NCBI GenBank assembly: GCA_000467715.1
Contig: AJFK01000201.1
Location: 1 to 50,624 of the forward strand
Direction: 5' to 3'
DNA length: 50,624 bases
Origin: Hysterium pulicare CBS 123377
Lineage: Eukaryota; Ascomycota; Dothideomycetes; Hysteriales; Hysteriaceae
The notes under the pieces were generated by a model. That model made no database searches. It was not told the origin of the DNA and saw nothing but the letters and a program-made list of their open reading frames with translations. Position numbers and translations under genes: made by a program. Below, piece by piece: positions 1 to 11,208 of the stretch (positions within the stretch are counted from its first letter, which is position 1; every line of letters begins with the position of its first letter).

Positions 1-300
1 ATATATATATTATATAAATCTATATACTATAACTTTATTTTACTTATAAGCTTATTAAAAAACTATACAAAGGAATAGGATTAGATGAAGAAAATGGGTG
101 GTAGTTCTCATATCTTCAATTTTATTAAAGCGGCCGCGTTGCCGGGCGTTCCGTTTTACAGTGAGAGAAATCTAATGTTTCGCGTCACTCGCAAAGATAT
201 AAACCAATAATACATACATCAACAGTCTGTCATCAAAGAAACTACTAATACATAGGCAATGTGAATAAGAATCGAAGCGAGCGTATAGTATAAGGTCCAG
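1..300. other. AT-rich left edge, no gene
   Basis: The first 60-70 bases are almost pure A and T, with TA dinucleotide runs, and grade into ordinary sequence that forms the 3' flank of the minus-strand gene ending at 311. No coding potential is visible. It resembles the border of an AT-rich isochore, a common product of repeat-induced mutation in filamentous ascomycetes; that origin is inference. Confidence 0.6.
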
Positions 301-310
301 GCCAACCATC

Positions 311-1829
311 TCACTCCACCAATCCCAGCTCCATACTATCACATTCGCTATTGCTCATCCGCCTTGGGCTCTGGGGGCTCTTAAGAAACTTGCTGATCCC
401 ACGACTTCCACCGCTTCCCACGGTTAGCGTAGGTGAAGTAAGCGCAGGAGAAGGCATCGGTGTAGTCGAAGGGGTAGGCTTGAGCTTATCGGACTTCGGG
501 ATGCCGCCGCTCTCGAGGTCATTTGTATACGTAGTGCTGCCAGCGGTGTGAGAGCGCGAGCGCGACCAGCGGGATGAGCGGGATGAGCCGCTGATCTTGG
601 AGACTACGATGCGGTAGGAGGACTTGAGGCGGGGGAAGAGGATGAGGGCGACGACTTTCATGCTGGGTGCGCAGGCGACGAAGATGGCGATGTGGTTCTC
701 GACTGCGGACCAGATCATCGCTAAGGCGAACCACCCTGATTGCGTTGTCAGCATTTGAAGAGAATGAAGAGATGTGGATCCAATAGAGATCATCGCTACT
801 GGAGTGATACTCACATGGGAAGTCCGGTTTGGTGACAAAATCATTGACGGCTATCAAACGCGCTGCACTTGAGAGGAGGACACTGTGGGTACATATTAGT
901 CCGCTTTCTTTCAATGCCTGTTCATTGGAAGCTTACAGTCCCCCCAAGCTGAACAAGAAGACCAGCCCGAACCGTTGCGCTTTACGAAGTTGAAGGTTCC
1001 GGGTGAAGACAAGCGGCATGATATAGAGGAATATATCGGTAACCATCATGATCGAGGAGTTGAAGTAGAAGAAGGTATTCATGTTGACGCAGTGCCCCGG
1101 CAAGTTCGAGTTCCACGCCTTTTGGACCGGTATGCATTGAAAAATATCAACGAGGATGTTGCTGGCTCCGAACCCGAACGCGACAAAGTGCATGAAGTAT
1201 ATGCTCCACTGGTATGTCTTATCTCGGACTATGTCGGAGTAGAAGATGAGAAGCGCGTGTTTGACGGCCCAATTACATCCGAAGTAGAAAACTGGTGCCC
1301 CATTTAGTGGGTTTACTGGCCGTGCATAAAGGCACACATACCGTTAGAAACCAGCATGAGCTAAAAACTCCAACGTTAGCGAAAGTGCGAAAGCTCTTTG
1401 GGACTGGCAGCAAACCTTCAACAAGTCCTCTAGCTGACCGTCCTTTAGTTGCGAGGCATGCAGACCTAGGTTGTAGTGGGTGCCTGTATGCCACGAGATA
1501 AGCATATTCCGATGAGTGATCTGTTGGACACTTCACACTTACCAACGCAGAGGAAGATGGAGAAAATAAAAGCAGAGATCTATACAAGATCGGTTAGGAA
1601 AGAAAGATGACAAGTATCACGTAGCCCGCTTACGCCAGCGATTACTATCAACGCTAAATCTATGTCAGTTTCAGCTCTCAGAATGCAATGCGGAGGGCTA
1701 ACCATCTTGCCATGTCCAGTTGCCGACGATGACCACTCTTCGACCAACGCGTGAAGAAATCGCCGCGGTGGTAAGGACTATCAAACCAACGTTGACACCG
1801 ATAATAATAGGTCTTTGGTCAGTGACCAT
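311..1829 (-). CDS. SAT4/rhodopsin-domain fungal integral membrane protein
   Basis: The gene is assembled from eight exons: 1829-1703, 1659-1634, 1579-1543, 1483-1416, 1360-1342, 1291-937, 882-815 and 735-311. Every junction is GT-AG and keeps frame, giving about 374 residues. The joined protein has the family pattern of fungal rhodopsin-domain (SAT4/PTH11-related) proteins: an N-terminal helix, a WTWQDD motif joined across intron 1, a cytosolic HYNLGLH-type stretch, the helix with FYFGCNWAVKHALL, a Cys-containing loop (QCIPV, GHCVN), further helices, and AIWSAVE-like membrane sequence before a Ser/Pro-rich cytosolic tail of about 90 residues. Seven membrane segments are expected. The family sits in the plasma membrane and some members (Pth11) sense surfaces; the role of this one is unknown. 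The start at 1829 gives MVTDQRP directly before the first helix. No CFEM domain is present. Confidence 0.85.
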
Positions 1830-3394
1830 GGTGGAAATCTCGTATTGCCTGAGCTCTTCTAATAGAGAGAGGGGAGGATATGATTGAGATGTGTAAAGCC
1901 TCGCTCCTTGGAGTTTGGGTCCAGTGCCGTGGATTGCGAGCTCGCTCACAAAGGATTTGAACCTGAATTGATATAGATGCCTTGGTGAACAGACCAAAAG
2001 GGAGACCCTCTCGAAACTAAAATATTAGCTATGATGCTGGGATCCCAGAGCCATGAAGTGCAATAAGCAAACACTTCTAGGCTAGGCAGATCGTTGAAAT
2101 GCCGTTCACCTGGCTGCAGCTTACGTGCCACAACAGGCGCATATATTAGAGTGAGCCTTATGGTAAGCGCCAAAGGAAACATCTGCAGGTTGAGAGCCAA
2201 TCGTAGACGCCTTGAAACATCTGCAAGCTATCAGCGAATGGTAGACGCCATAGGGCCAGGGGATGTGCTGACGAGTTAAGCCTAGCTTGGCTCCATTTAA
2301 AGAACTACTTTGGGGTGACTCCACTCCCTTAATGTTTTCACACACCTTAAACAACGGGGCCCTTTGGAGGGGAATCGAGTGGTTGTTGTGCCCATGATAG
2401 CCGGATGCAAAAAAGAACAAATGCGGCCAGATGATGCGCACGACAGCAGGGTGCCGAACGGTGTGACCCATTCAGGACGTGGCGTCGTGGAGGAGCTAAG
2501 GAATAGCCCGTCGCAGCGGCCCGCCCCTCGCCGTCTCTCCTAAGCGATGCACTCCAAGGCTGAATTTCTCCAAAGCCAAAAGCCGTCGTTCAATGTGGCC
2601 ATCCTCGTGGCAGCGCAAAGAACGTGCGTCCAGAGAGAGAGGGGGGTCTTCTAGGATTATCGCAACCCCGCTACGGACGTTTCTTCAAGGGTATATTAAT
2701 TGGGACAGCAAGTGGAGCCGTGACAGCGCAGATCCGTTCTCTGGGCTTCCTTAGCGTAAGCTCACGTTAGCTGGTGGTGGTGTACAACATAACCCTCTTT
2801 TTAACGTCCGATGGAGTCCCTGTCGCGGCCCAATGGCTTGTTGAAGTTAAGTAGATCACTCGTTGCCAATCCGCTTCCCCCCCACTCACACCTGATATAC
2901 AGAAAACGGCCATGGGCATTGCGTGATTTAGTGAGTTGATTGACAGAAAAGTCGAGGCCGTTGCCCTTACCAATTGTCGCGCTATACTGACAAAAGCGAT
3001 CTGCAAATTAAGAGTGCATTTGGCTTCATGCGATTCATCACTGGCCGCACAACGACCGTTTTTGTGACACAAAATAGGGAGATCCTTATGCGCCGAGTCT
3101 CCGTTGATCCGAATTGGGGTCTCCTGGGCGCATTAAGGCTGACAGTGTTTGAGAAGTAGTCTCTATTTTGAGGAATCGATCTTCTCCACTTGGTAATATG
3201 GCTGCTGTTCTCCACAAGCATTCCGAGGTTTGTTGATCGCTCTTTTGAGATTTATAGAAGCCCTGGCACATTTATAATCCTTTCAAAAGCCAAGACGACT
3301 GACAGCTTTCTCTTAGTTTTCATTTCGAAAGCGCCGATCAAGGGGTCGTCATATGGCGAATTGCTTATTAGCATCCAAACAACGAGGCTTTATT
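1830..3394. other. Intergenic, no recognisable gene
   Basis: Only short, overlapping, unrecognisable ORFs lie here on both strands. The one visible structure is a small imperfect tandem repeat at 2160-2251. The right part may be the 3' flank of the decayed tannase gene. Confidence 0.5.
2160..2251. repeat. Imperfect 38-bp tandem repeat, two copies plus a partial one
   Basis: The motif GAAACATCTGCA starts at 2176 and again at 2214, each followed after about 15 bases by GTAGACGCC. A partial copy with GTAAGCGCC precedes them at 2160. The spacing is 38 bp. The repeat is non-coding as far as can be seen. Confidence 0.6.
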
Positions 3395-4192
3395 GATATC
3401 GCCCCCGGAGTATATGAGTCTCTTCGGGTAAGCGCACAGACCGGCCTACCTTACCGGCCCCGAAGATCCATCAGTGGCCGCGGGAACCGTCTCTAGCGCG
3501 GTGTCGTCCTCGACCTATGCGACCAATGAGTCCAAAGAACCGCCGGGAAACCAGCCCAAACTTCTACTGCAGTGCTTTGTCCAGGGCGCAGCAAAGAATC
3601 GATAATAGTCCGCAACAGCTAAGTCCAGGGGCGTTACTCTTTCGTAGTTTTTGTGGGTACTGTCGGGGAAAATGAACTGGTCCGCTAATCCATGCTACAC
3701 AATCATCTTTTCTCCCTAATCTTTGAAGTCCATTAGGTCTGGGTCATTCATTCTTGTGATAGAAGCGTATTGGTCATTTGGCGCTCGCGAGATTGTATCG
3801 TGCTGCTAGCCGGTGCACCATTTTCGAGACCAAACGGCTTTCAAGACTGAACAAGTAAACGCACTTATACGCTATCAAAATAGTGCGCCTGTGGTGTCGT
3901 TAGCGAAGCACGTTGTGTTGACGAGTCTAGATAAAGGGGCACCCCTATTGAAGCCATACTATTCGAACTTTCCAACAACAGTTGGGGGCCCTGTCCACAA
4001 AGCCTGTGCAACTGCAGCCCCTTCTTCAAAGATCGTGCTGTCACTCCCACTGTCCGTGCAGTAGAAGGACTGATCGACAATGCTGTCAGGATCACACTTG
4101 CAGAGATACGAATCAGCAATCATTCCGTCCTTTACACCGTCTAAGCTGTCGCACACTTTGATCGCCGCTCTGTGAAAGCTTTTAGCTCGCAT
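3395..4192 (-). pseudogene. Tannase / feruloyl esterase pseudogene (C-terminal half)
   Basis: One minus-strand frame reads through the C-terminal half of a tannase/feruloyl esterase family protein (Pfam tannase). In order it shows CDSLDGVKDGMIAD, GPPTVVGKFE, YGFNRGAPLSRL, MNDPDL, HGLADQFIFP, YYRFFAAPWTKHC and a final LCAYPKR. The Asp of HGLADQ and the His of TKHC fit the family's catalytic Asp and His. About eight in-frame stops break it, for example at 3959-3961 and 3716-3718, with no frameshift between these blocks. Two stops replace tryptophans the family normally has (before YGF and before HGLADQ), as TGG to TAG would. The N-terminal half with the nucleophile serine is not recognisable upstream, so the gene is truncated or more eroded there. 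Family members are secreted and hydrolyse gallic or ferulic esters of plant material. This copy cannot make a full product. Confidence 0.85.
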
Positions 4193-4707
4193 TATAGGGA
4201 AAAGTCCTGCGTAAAGTCAGCATTCCCCTGTTCGGAAGTCTCTATTGACCGACAGGTTCAACGTGCAGGCCCACGAAGAGTTAAGGCAATACTCCGCGAC
4301 GATAATGGATAAGGAATTGAAGGCTACTTCTCCAGTAAGGATCCTATCATTCGCATCCCAATGCCTTCAATCTGGCATGTAGCCTTGCTCTTCGCCGACT
4401 GAACACCGAGAGTTCGAATGGGCCTACTTCCTGGATGAGTCTAGAAGATGGTTAGGAAATTCATGTGTCTTACATATTCAACTCTAATTCTGAACTGATT
4501 AGACGCATCTCCTCAATGATCCTCCGCGACTTAGTAAATAGTATTTCTATGATTTAATACAAGTACTGAATCAAGATTAAGATAATAAAGACTATAATTT
4601 GCTATATAAGTAGTGAAGAAAAACAAAAGTAACGTATGGCCCCATGCATCTCTTTACTCCGCGAAGATTGGTAAGAAAATAGTCGTGGAGAACAGAAAAC
4701 ATTCGCT
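4193..4707. other. Intergenic, AT-rich in part
   Basis: This stretch may hold the eroded 5' half of the tannase pseudogene, but I could not match it to the family. From about 4490 to 4640 the sequence is AT-rich and forms the 3' flank of the methyltransferase gene ending at 4708. No gene is supported. Confidence 0.45.
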
Positions 4708-5670
4708 TTATCGTATGAATGGTATCCAAACTCTGGTGCGCGCCTTGTACGCCATGTAATCGTCGCCAAAGAAATCAACGAGGTGTTTTTCCTCGTCTGT
4801 ACAAAGTTTTAGTACAATTATATGTCGCAGGGTAGTGTCAAGACAAGAAAACTTACGTCGTATTCTAGTTAAAAAGAAACCCCACAAGATAAGCGCATAG
4901 CCCGCAAGACTTACGGAATTTCCCAGGACGACTTGAGTGCCTAATCCCCACCAAAAGAATCCAAAGTACGCAGGGTGTCGAAGATAGCCGTAAAGACCTG
5001 AAGTCACCAGAACATGGCCCTCATTTCGCTGCGATTGGACTTGGTGATTGAAGTTTGTGCCAGCCTGTTTCATAGCTATGCTACGTACGCTTTGGCCGAT
5101 TATGATCATCGCAAGACCAGCAACTATCACTGCCGGCGGATTGATGCGTGATTGCCACTGCGGAAAGAAGTACGAGGTGATGACGGCCTCGAGCAAAGCT
5201 ACGGTATGCGCTTGGCGATATCGTTGGCCATTGGTAAGAAGGTAGGATGATACAGTGGCGAGAGGTGTGTTGTATTCTGCTGTCATCCAAAATTCGAGAA
5301 AATGGAATACGCATAGCGTCGCTACGAAGAACGACGCGCGCCAGAGGTGGCTTTGATAGTACAGAAAGACAATCGTGACGAAGATACTTAGGCCTAAAGA
5401 GAGACCCAGGAGAAATGCACGTATGGCGATTCCGGAAAGAGATCGATTTCCATTTGCGTAGAATTCCCTCGCTATGATGTTGGGAGTGTTTTGCTGGATG
5501 GTCTCAGCTTCACGTGCCCGGAGTTCGGCATCCAGACGGGGGTTCCATGGGCCTTGCTCGGAAGGGCGGTTAACAGGCCATGATATTTCTGGGTGCGGAG
5601 ATGAAGGCGTAGAAGTCGAGGGAGTCTTGAGTCCGCCGTTGCCCTGAGAGGCTTCGGAAGTTTCGGACAT
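4708..5670 (-). CDS. ste14: Protein-S-isoprenylcysteine O-methyltransferase (Ste14/ICMT family)
   Basis: Two exons, 5670-4857 and 4796-4708, flank a 60-bp GT-AG intron and give 300 residues. The enzyme carboxyl-methylates the C-terminal prenylated cysteine of CaaX proteins (Ras, Rho, a-type pheromone) in the ER membrane, using S-adenosylmethionine. Visible family marks are the RHPAYFG motif (about residue 231), an NxxHxVQ stretch before it, and after splicing RHEEKHLV..FFGDDY..Y..R, the C-terminal EE-x-FG-Y signature ending in WIPFI. Several hydrophobic segments precede the catalytic part. I chose the ATG at 5670 (MSETSEAS) because a hydrophilic N-terminus is usual. An in-frame ATG at 5790 would add a hydrophobic leader and is less likely. 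It is divergent from the acetyltransferase gene starting at 6033. Confidence 0.9.
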   Translation of the reverse strand: MSETSEASQGNGGLKTPSTSTPSSPHPEISWPVNRPSEQGPWNPRLDAELRAREAETIQQNTPNIIAREFYANGNRSLSGIAIRAFLLGLSLGLSIFVTIVFLYYQSHLWRASFFVATLCVFHFLEFWMTAEYNTPLATVSSYLLTNGQRYRQAHTVALLEAVITSYFFPQWQSRINPPAVIVAGLAMIIIGQSVRSIAMKQAGTNFNHQVQSQRNEGHVLVTSGLYGYLRHPAYFGFFWWGLGTQVVLGNSVSLAGYALILWGFFLTRIRRKFSCLDTTLRHIIVLKLCTDEEKHLVDFFGDDYMAYKARTRVWIPFIR

Positions 5671-6032
5671 GTTTATTGTCGCTGGTTGACTGGCGGGACT
5701 GAGATGACAAGCAATCAGGAAAAGACACAAGAGACCGTAGACATGGGTGAGCAGCGAGACTGCATGATAAGAAGAAAAGGAGTACGCCAAAATACAAAAG
5801 CGGAATGCAGGTGCTGGAGAACAATACTAAGCTTCGCTGCCAGAGGTCGTTCTTTGATGCTGTGACGGAATGAGTCGGCGTGGAACATCTTGTAGCGCCG
5901 ATGGGCAGCCACGTGGCAGCCTATTCGAGGACACCGCCGCACCTCAACCCCATGTCTCTATCACGAACTCAGTTGAGTTTCCTGAGCTTGTCAAAAATAT
6001 TTGTATACCTGCAGTGAATCAGTGGTATCACT
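5671..6032. promoter_or_regulatory. Shared divergent promoter region
   Basis: These 362 bp separate the starts of the minus-strand ICMT gene and the plus-strand acetyltransferase gene, so both promoters lie here. No particular binding site stands out. Confidence 0.4.
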
Positions 6033-6814
6033 ATGGCGTCCGAAACTTTGTCTGAGAACAAGCGAAAGATGCTCCGCGGCGAGCTCTACCATGCCTTCTC
6101 CCCCGAGCTAGTTGCTGAGCGAGCTCGCTGCAAACACGCCTGTCATCGCTACAATAATGCTGGAGATGTCTCGCGTAGACGGCTAACAGAACTTTGGAGA
6201 GAGTAAGTGCGTCCAACTTAACCCTCGCCAACCAATGGCCGCAACTCATCGATTCCAACAGTATTATAGATGATAAGAGTCCCCTCCCTGCTCAGGCCTC
6301 GACTCCCGAGGAGGATGACAAGCTTTTTGAAAATGACCCGTGGGTTGAGCCCCCTGTAAATATCGACTACGGCTTCAATGTTCGCCTTGGCCACAATGTA
6401 TTCATAAACTTCCACGCCGTCTTTCTGGACACCTGTCTGATCACCATCGGCTCCCGCACTCTCGTCGGGCCTAACGTTGCCTTCTTTTCCGGCACACACC
6501 CTCTAGATCCCACAATTCGCAAAGGTACACAAGGCCCTGAGCTCGGAAAAGAAATTCACATTGGCAATGACTGTTGGATTGGCGGGAACGTCGTAATCTT
6601 ACCAGGTGTCACAATAGGTAAAGGATGCACGGTCGGTGCGGGGAGTGTAGTCACAAAAGATGTTCCTGATTTCACGGTTGTTGCCGGAAATCCAGCAAAA
6701 GTGCTTCGAAAGATTGAAACGAAAATGGATCCAGCGCAGAGTGGAAAGGAATGGGAGTGGCCGGAGGATCATTCTGAAGGTGCGGAGAAGCCAATGGCAG
6801 AAATGGCAGACTAG
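6033..6814 (+). CDS. Maltose/galactoside O-acetyltransferase-like (NodL/LacA family)
   Basis: Exons 6033-6202 and 6262-6814 are joined over a 59-bp intron (GTAAGT..CAG) and encode 240 residues. Residues about 1-60 form the maltose-acetyltransferase N-terminal domain (KRKMLRGELYHAF...RYN). The rest is a left-handed parallel beta-helix of hexapeptide repeats (NVRLGHNVFIN, ITIGSRTLVGPNV, IHIGNDCWIGGNVVILPGVTIGKG, VGAGSVVTKDVP, VVAGNPAKVLR). The His in SGTHPLDP is the family's catalytic base. Such enzymes transfer acetyl from acetyl-CoA to a sugar hydroxyl, probably in the cytosol. The in-vivo substrate in fungi is not known from sequence. The tail after about residue 215 is charged and variable. 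Confidence 0.92.
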
Positions 6815-8044
6815 GAGCAAGCTACTAGGACCGGTCGACACAATGTGTAGGCATGCCCTTTGGTTTGGGGAGTGCTTATAGCTATGACACTGACTGGTGA
6901 GACTTGCAAATATGTGAGTCTACTAACCAATTCCTCTTCCTAAGAACAACAAACTGAAGATACTAGAAGGGATTTTTTCGGCTGCGAAAAACTTTAACCC
7001 TCGCATTCAAGGATACAGACAAACAATCATTGCAGCTTTTGCTAACTATTGCTGACTAAGCGAAAACAGCTTGAATTCTACGCACTAATCGTACCGCCTA
7101 GCAGGATTGGCATTTGTCAAAGCTCATTTTCCAGACCGGAATTGCTTAGTTGTGATTCACTTCATGTTTGTCTCATCCTTCCACCTTTGCATGGATGAAC
7201 CTTACATCTTATGACACTGCCCAACCTGAAAGCAGTGCATCGAACGTCTAAGTGATCGAGGAAATGGGTATTTCTACTCTCTTTGTTCGACTGATCATGT
7301 ATAAGACTACTATCCACGATTGGGCGAGCCGTTCCTTATGTATCAAGCCACCATGTAATATCTTGATCAAAGGATAAACCGATTCAACTTCGCATCCAAA
7401 GTTGATCAAAATGATCATATCGTTCGACTGCGCAAAGCCAGTGACGCTCTTTTAGAGATCCACGGTCCGAATATCGAAACAACACCGATTGACCTCAGAC
7501 GCCAGTCCGGAAAATAAACTTTCTTTTCTCCGCATACGGCAGTACTAAAGCAAGGTTATGAGAGCTAAGACCGAAAAAGCTCCAGAGATTTCTCTGAATC
7601 GTCTGGGTGCCAAGAAGGTGAAACGTCTTTCAGACGAGAACGAAACAACCACGCCCCAATCCCCAAACACCCCACCAAATGTTAACCTCCGCAATCGATA
7701 AGAACCTCGAGCGAAACATGCAAGGAGGCCAACTGTATGTGCGTTGCATACAGCGCCCAGCATGCGGTCCGTGCGACTTTACCATACTTCTCCGTTTCGA
7801 GGCGTAGGTCACAAACATGGGACAGATTTCTCGCAAAGCCAAGAGCTCCGCCATAACGACTGTAAAACTGCCAAGTGAGTCCCAGAAGTCTGAGGTCTGG
7901 AGGGAACTGCACCTTTTTGACCTCTTTCTCGGATTCAAAAAGGTCAGTCCTCCGGAACTATCATCTAAGCTGGTCTTCACTTCACTTCTTTTCTAAACTA
8001 GGGTTCTCCATATTATCGATTCTAATGGTCATCTCATTCGCAAT
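6815..8044. other. Intergenic, no recognisable gene
   Basis: About 1.2 kb without a convincing ORF. Short reading frames exist on both strands, but none shows a domain, a good splice structure or a plausible start context. The last part is the promoter and leader of the secreted protein at 8045. Confidence 0.5.
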
Positions 8045-8677
8045 ATGAAGTTCATCTTCGTCATCTCTGTATTCATTTCTCTCCTTCCTGGCCTTGCTAT
8101 TTCGGCCCCCGTGCCTATCTTCGGCTTGAACAATCCCTTCTTCAAAGGCAACGGGAACAACGCAAATTCGAAGGGCAATACTAACGCGAACACCAACTCG
8201 AATGTGAATACTGGTACTACAGGCACCAAAGGCACAGCTGGCACACCCACCCAAGCCCAAATCTCTAATGCCGTCTCCGCCTGGCAAGCCGACACCTCGA
8301 CCGTCTCCAACTTTCTAAACACCGCCTCCACCCTCAGCGGCCAACAATTCACGCGTGCCGCTACCGTCGCCCTAAATGCCGAAAAGGACGAACTAACGCA
8401 CAAAGCGGTGCTCGACCAAGCATTCCCTAACGTCGCCTCCATTACCGCTGCCAACAGGGTCCTGGATACTCAAGGCACGTTCCAAGATGTCGTGGATAAT
8501 TTGCAGGAGATGAGCACGAAGGGAGCTAGAGCTGTTGGGGATGTCGATGTTATCAACACGAATCGATGCAAGAACGTCTTGCCGGCTATTGATCAGTATT
8601 TTGCGGCGGCGGGGACGAATTCGCAGGCTGTTAGACCCACGGCATGTGATGACACTGGTGTCATTAATGGGAACTAA
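8045..8677 (+). CDS. Small secreted protein, unknown function
   Basis: An uninterrupted 210-residue ORF begins with a clear signal peptide (about residues 1-21: hydrophobic core, then AISA before Pro). A low-complexity linker rich in Asn, Gly, Thr and Lys follows (about 35-75). After it comes a helical, Ala/Thr/Asn-rich domain (SAWQADTSTVSNFLN, LNAEKDELTHKAVLDQAFPN) resembling conserved secreted hypothetical proteins of ascomycetes. Only two cysteines remain in the mature part (RCKN and TACDD), near the end, and could form one disulfide. No enzyme motif is visible. The ORF is Cys-poor, which argues against a typical Cys-rich effector. A cell-wall or extracellular role is inference from the signal peptide only. 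Confidence 0.8.
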   Translation: MKFIFVISVFISLLPGLAISAPVPIFGLNNPFFKGNGNNANSKGNTNANTNSNVNTGTTGTKGTAGTPTQAQISNAVSAWQADTSTVSNFLNTASTLSGQQFTRAATVALNAEKDELTHKAVLDQAFPNVASITAANRVLDTQGTFQDVVDNLQEMSTKGARAVGDVDVINTNRCKNVLPAIDQYFAAAGTNSQAVRPTACDDTGVINGN

Positions 8678-9184
8678 GAGGCTTGGAGGTTGGGAAGGGA
8701 GCTCTGTGTCCATGATTCTTCGGCAGCTTGCTAGGGTCTGGCGTAAATTTAGTATTTGGCGTCAGAAAGGGTTTTGGGATCTGGACTAGGATTGTGATTG
8801 ATTTCAGTCGTTTCCAAGTATACCGCGATTACGCCCTCGTCAATTCAGCATATGATCGCATGTAGTTTGCCCCATTAATGTACAGACGATGTGACTGCGG
8901 ACTTTCGCCCCTTCTCAGACATATCTATTATCAATTTAGTAAACGTTGCGTCGCAGATCACCTTTAGAAATAGACCATTGCTATTGTTATCACTCATTAG
9001 TGAAGAAGCACATTGTAGAAGAAACAGTGTGGTTTCTATTCATAATATAATTAGGAGCAGCAAAGCCTCCACTGACCTTCCTTTATGAACAACTACTTGC
9101 GAACAGTGCAAGATGTAAGCAGGGAGAATTCAAACTTCAAATTAAAGATCCTCTTGCTGCCAATGATGTTGTCCGCGTCCGCAT
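8678..9184. other. Intergenic between convergent genes
   Basis: The 3' flanks of the plus-strand secreted protein and the minus-strand RING gene meet here. Nothing else is recognisable. Confidence 0.5.
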
Positions 9185-9787
9185 TTATAGCGACGCGGGA
9201 AGATTATCGTCATTGAGGTCATCTCCATCATTGCCATCACCGTCATTGGCTTCTCCACCGTTGACTTCGCCATCCTTTATTTCGGCGTTCAACGCGACAG
9301 AGTTCGGCAGAATACCAAGAGGGAAACCAAAAAGCGAATTATACTCATGTAAAGTAAAATACTGTGGTTTTGGTTTTGGTTTTGGTACCAGCATCGGTAT
9401 GGCGAACATTGGAGGTCCGGGGTCCAGACCCTGCATGGCACTCTCCAGAATCAACAGGTCGTATTCTTCGGGTTCTTCGATAAGCAACGTCCTACACACG
9501 GGACAGCGTGGATCATACTCCAAGATATCTAGGAGGCATGACTTCCCGAATAGATGTCCACAAGGTGTCTTGACAGGGTCGTTGCTCCGATACTCCATAA
9601 AGGGCAATGCTTCGAAAAGGGCACACGTTTCCGCTTCCTCGGGGGATAAATCGTTGTCGACTTGGCCGAAGTCAGCCCAGCAGAATGGACAGCGTATATC
9701 TTCAAAGTCGATGGTGTTGATGTCGATATGTGGTAGTGATTCCACGAAGAGCTTGGAAGCGTGTGGTTGAGGCTTGTAAAGTGCCAT
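9185..9787 (-). CDS. RING-type zinc-finger protein (copy 1 of a local paralogous pair)
   Basis: Single exon, 200 residues. The RING-like ligands are C33-x2-C36, C76-x-H78, C84 and C95-x2-C98 (CPFCWADFG, TPCGHLFGKSC, RCPVC). At the place where a classical RING has the fifth ligand this protein has Gly (G81 in HLFGKSC), a variant frequent in fungal RING proteins; C55 might substitute. RING domains bring an E2 to a substrate in ubiquitin transfer, but activity here is unproven. The C-terminus holds a PKPKPKP run and an acidic Asp/Gly/Asn tail. The N-terminal block FVESLPHIDINTIDFEDIRCPFCWADFG matches the protein at 29866 almost position for position, so the two are paralogs. No introns are needed. 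Confidence 0.8.
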   Translation of the reverse strand: MALYKPQPHASKLFVESLPHIDINTIDFEDIRCPFCWADFGQVDNDLSPEEAETCALFEALPFMEYRSNDPVKTPCGHLFGKSCLLDILEYDPRCPVCRTLLIEEPEEYDLLILESAMQGLDPGPPMFAIPMLVPKPKPKPQYFTLHEYNSLFGFPLGILPNSVALNAEIKDGEVNGGEANDGDGNDGDDLNDDNLPASL

Positions 9788-11208
9788 GGCAAAAAGAGGT
9801 GGTGCGATTCGCTAATGAGGTTTTGAGGAGATGGGTTGGAATTTGTACAAGGTATTTCCGGGCGAGGAATTTGTGCTTTGAAGAATATACAGATATAAGG
9901 ACTCATATATTGAATACTGTGTAATAGTATTCCACGGCATTGTGAGAATACGTTGGAGGTGAACAGGGTGAAGCTGGACCGGAACTTGACGAGAGTTTCC
10001 ATGTATCTCGGGAAATTCAACTCTTGTGCCTTTGTTGTTGGAGATGCCATAGTGTGGTGAGAAATTTCTTGTGACTTCGCTAGATAATGATTGGAGGTGA
10101 TGAATGTAGCAAACAGCTCCAAGACTCTAGCGGCCAAACTAGTTCACAGTTGTGTATGGGTTTCAATGACTTCCTAAGGTGAGCGTGTTGAAGTGCTCAA
10201 TCAATCGTACTGTAAGATGTTAGTGTATGCACAATGTAAATGAACTACGTGACCAATTCTGGACAAGAAAATTGCGTGCTGTCTTACATCTCTTTATCAA
10301 ATTAGAATCGCATTATCTGAAAATGGATGAAATAAAAAAAGGCAGGTGCTAGGATCTTGATATAGGAAGATTGTTGATGTACAAAGAAGAAACAGGGGCA
10401 CGTGATACTATGAATTACTCAATTCGCTGCTGTTCTCCGTGACTCTTAGGGAATTTCGTAACACCTGGCTAGGTGTAGTCAAGAAATAGTTTAACGTGGG
10501 AGTAGAAATGGGATTGAGAGCAGTAATAGGAGCTGACGATGGGTGTTGTACATCAGACCGGTGGTCTTTCGCAGTGAAAGCAAAGAACATCTTGGCGAAA
10601 AGAACTAAAGCCTCTCTCATTCCACAAAAGTATGGCTCTGAAGAAGTCAACAGGCGAAGTCCGTACCCAGAACTTGTGTCCCCAGATTTGCAAGCCTTGC
10701 AAGCTGCGACTGGTAAGTTGCGCCGAGTAGAAGCTCCATAGAATAGTGCGGTCAGAGACCTCGAGAGAGAAGATTCAAAGGGGAAATGTATTAGATTCGC
10801 AACAACCGATCTGAAGTAACGCCTTTACGAACTTGAAAAAATGGTGCACAAGTAGATCAAATAAGGTCACGAATAGACTCGAAGGTGGAAGGATCAAAAT
10901 TACTTAACCACGGCGAAGGTAACACAAGGGAACGGGTGCCTTTTCCTCACCACCCTTACGCATATCTAGGACCGCCCTACACATGCTGGACACTGAAAGT
11001 CAGTCTACATCCAATCCTCGCCATTAGGTGGCGATCGTCGTATTTGTTGGCGATGGTGGCCTTTCTGCACACCGCATGCCACCGCCCAATCGCCAAGCTG
11101 AATGACGCTGAGTGGCCGAGCGCGTTGCTGGCGACCTCAAGGGACCGACTCTCAGCCGACAAGTTTATTCCGGTGCTGCGAACGAACTGTTGCTGAGCGA
11201 GCATCGCA
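9788..11208. other. Intergenic, no recognisable gene
   Basis: About 1.4 kb upstream of two divergently transcribed RING genes. Several ORFs of 60-200 codons cross it, one overlapping the RING gene in another frame, but none has domain content. It probably holds both promoters. A possible tiny exon at 10631 with a GTAAGT donor was noted but has no partner exon. Confidence 0.45.

Noticed and set aside
5671-5790. An upstream in-frame ATG (5790) for the ICMT gene, adding a hydrophobic leader.
   Set aside because: The internal ATG at 5670 gives the hydrophilic N-terminus usual for the family; the upstream extension resembles no family member.
9529-10137. A 202-codon minus-strand ORF overlapping the RING gene.
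   Set aside because: It lies in another frame over the RING coding part and has no recognisable feature.
10631-10712. A possible mini-exon with Cys residues (CPQICKPCKLRL) before GTAAGT.
   Set aside because: No matching downstream exon or continuing zinc-finger sequence was found.
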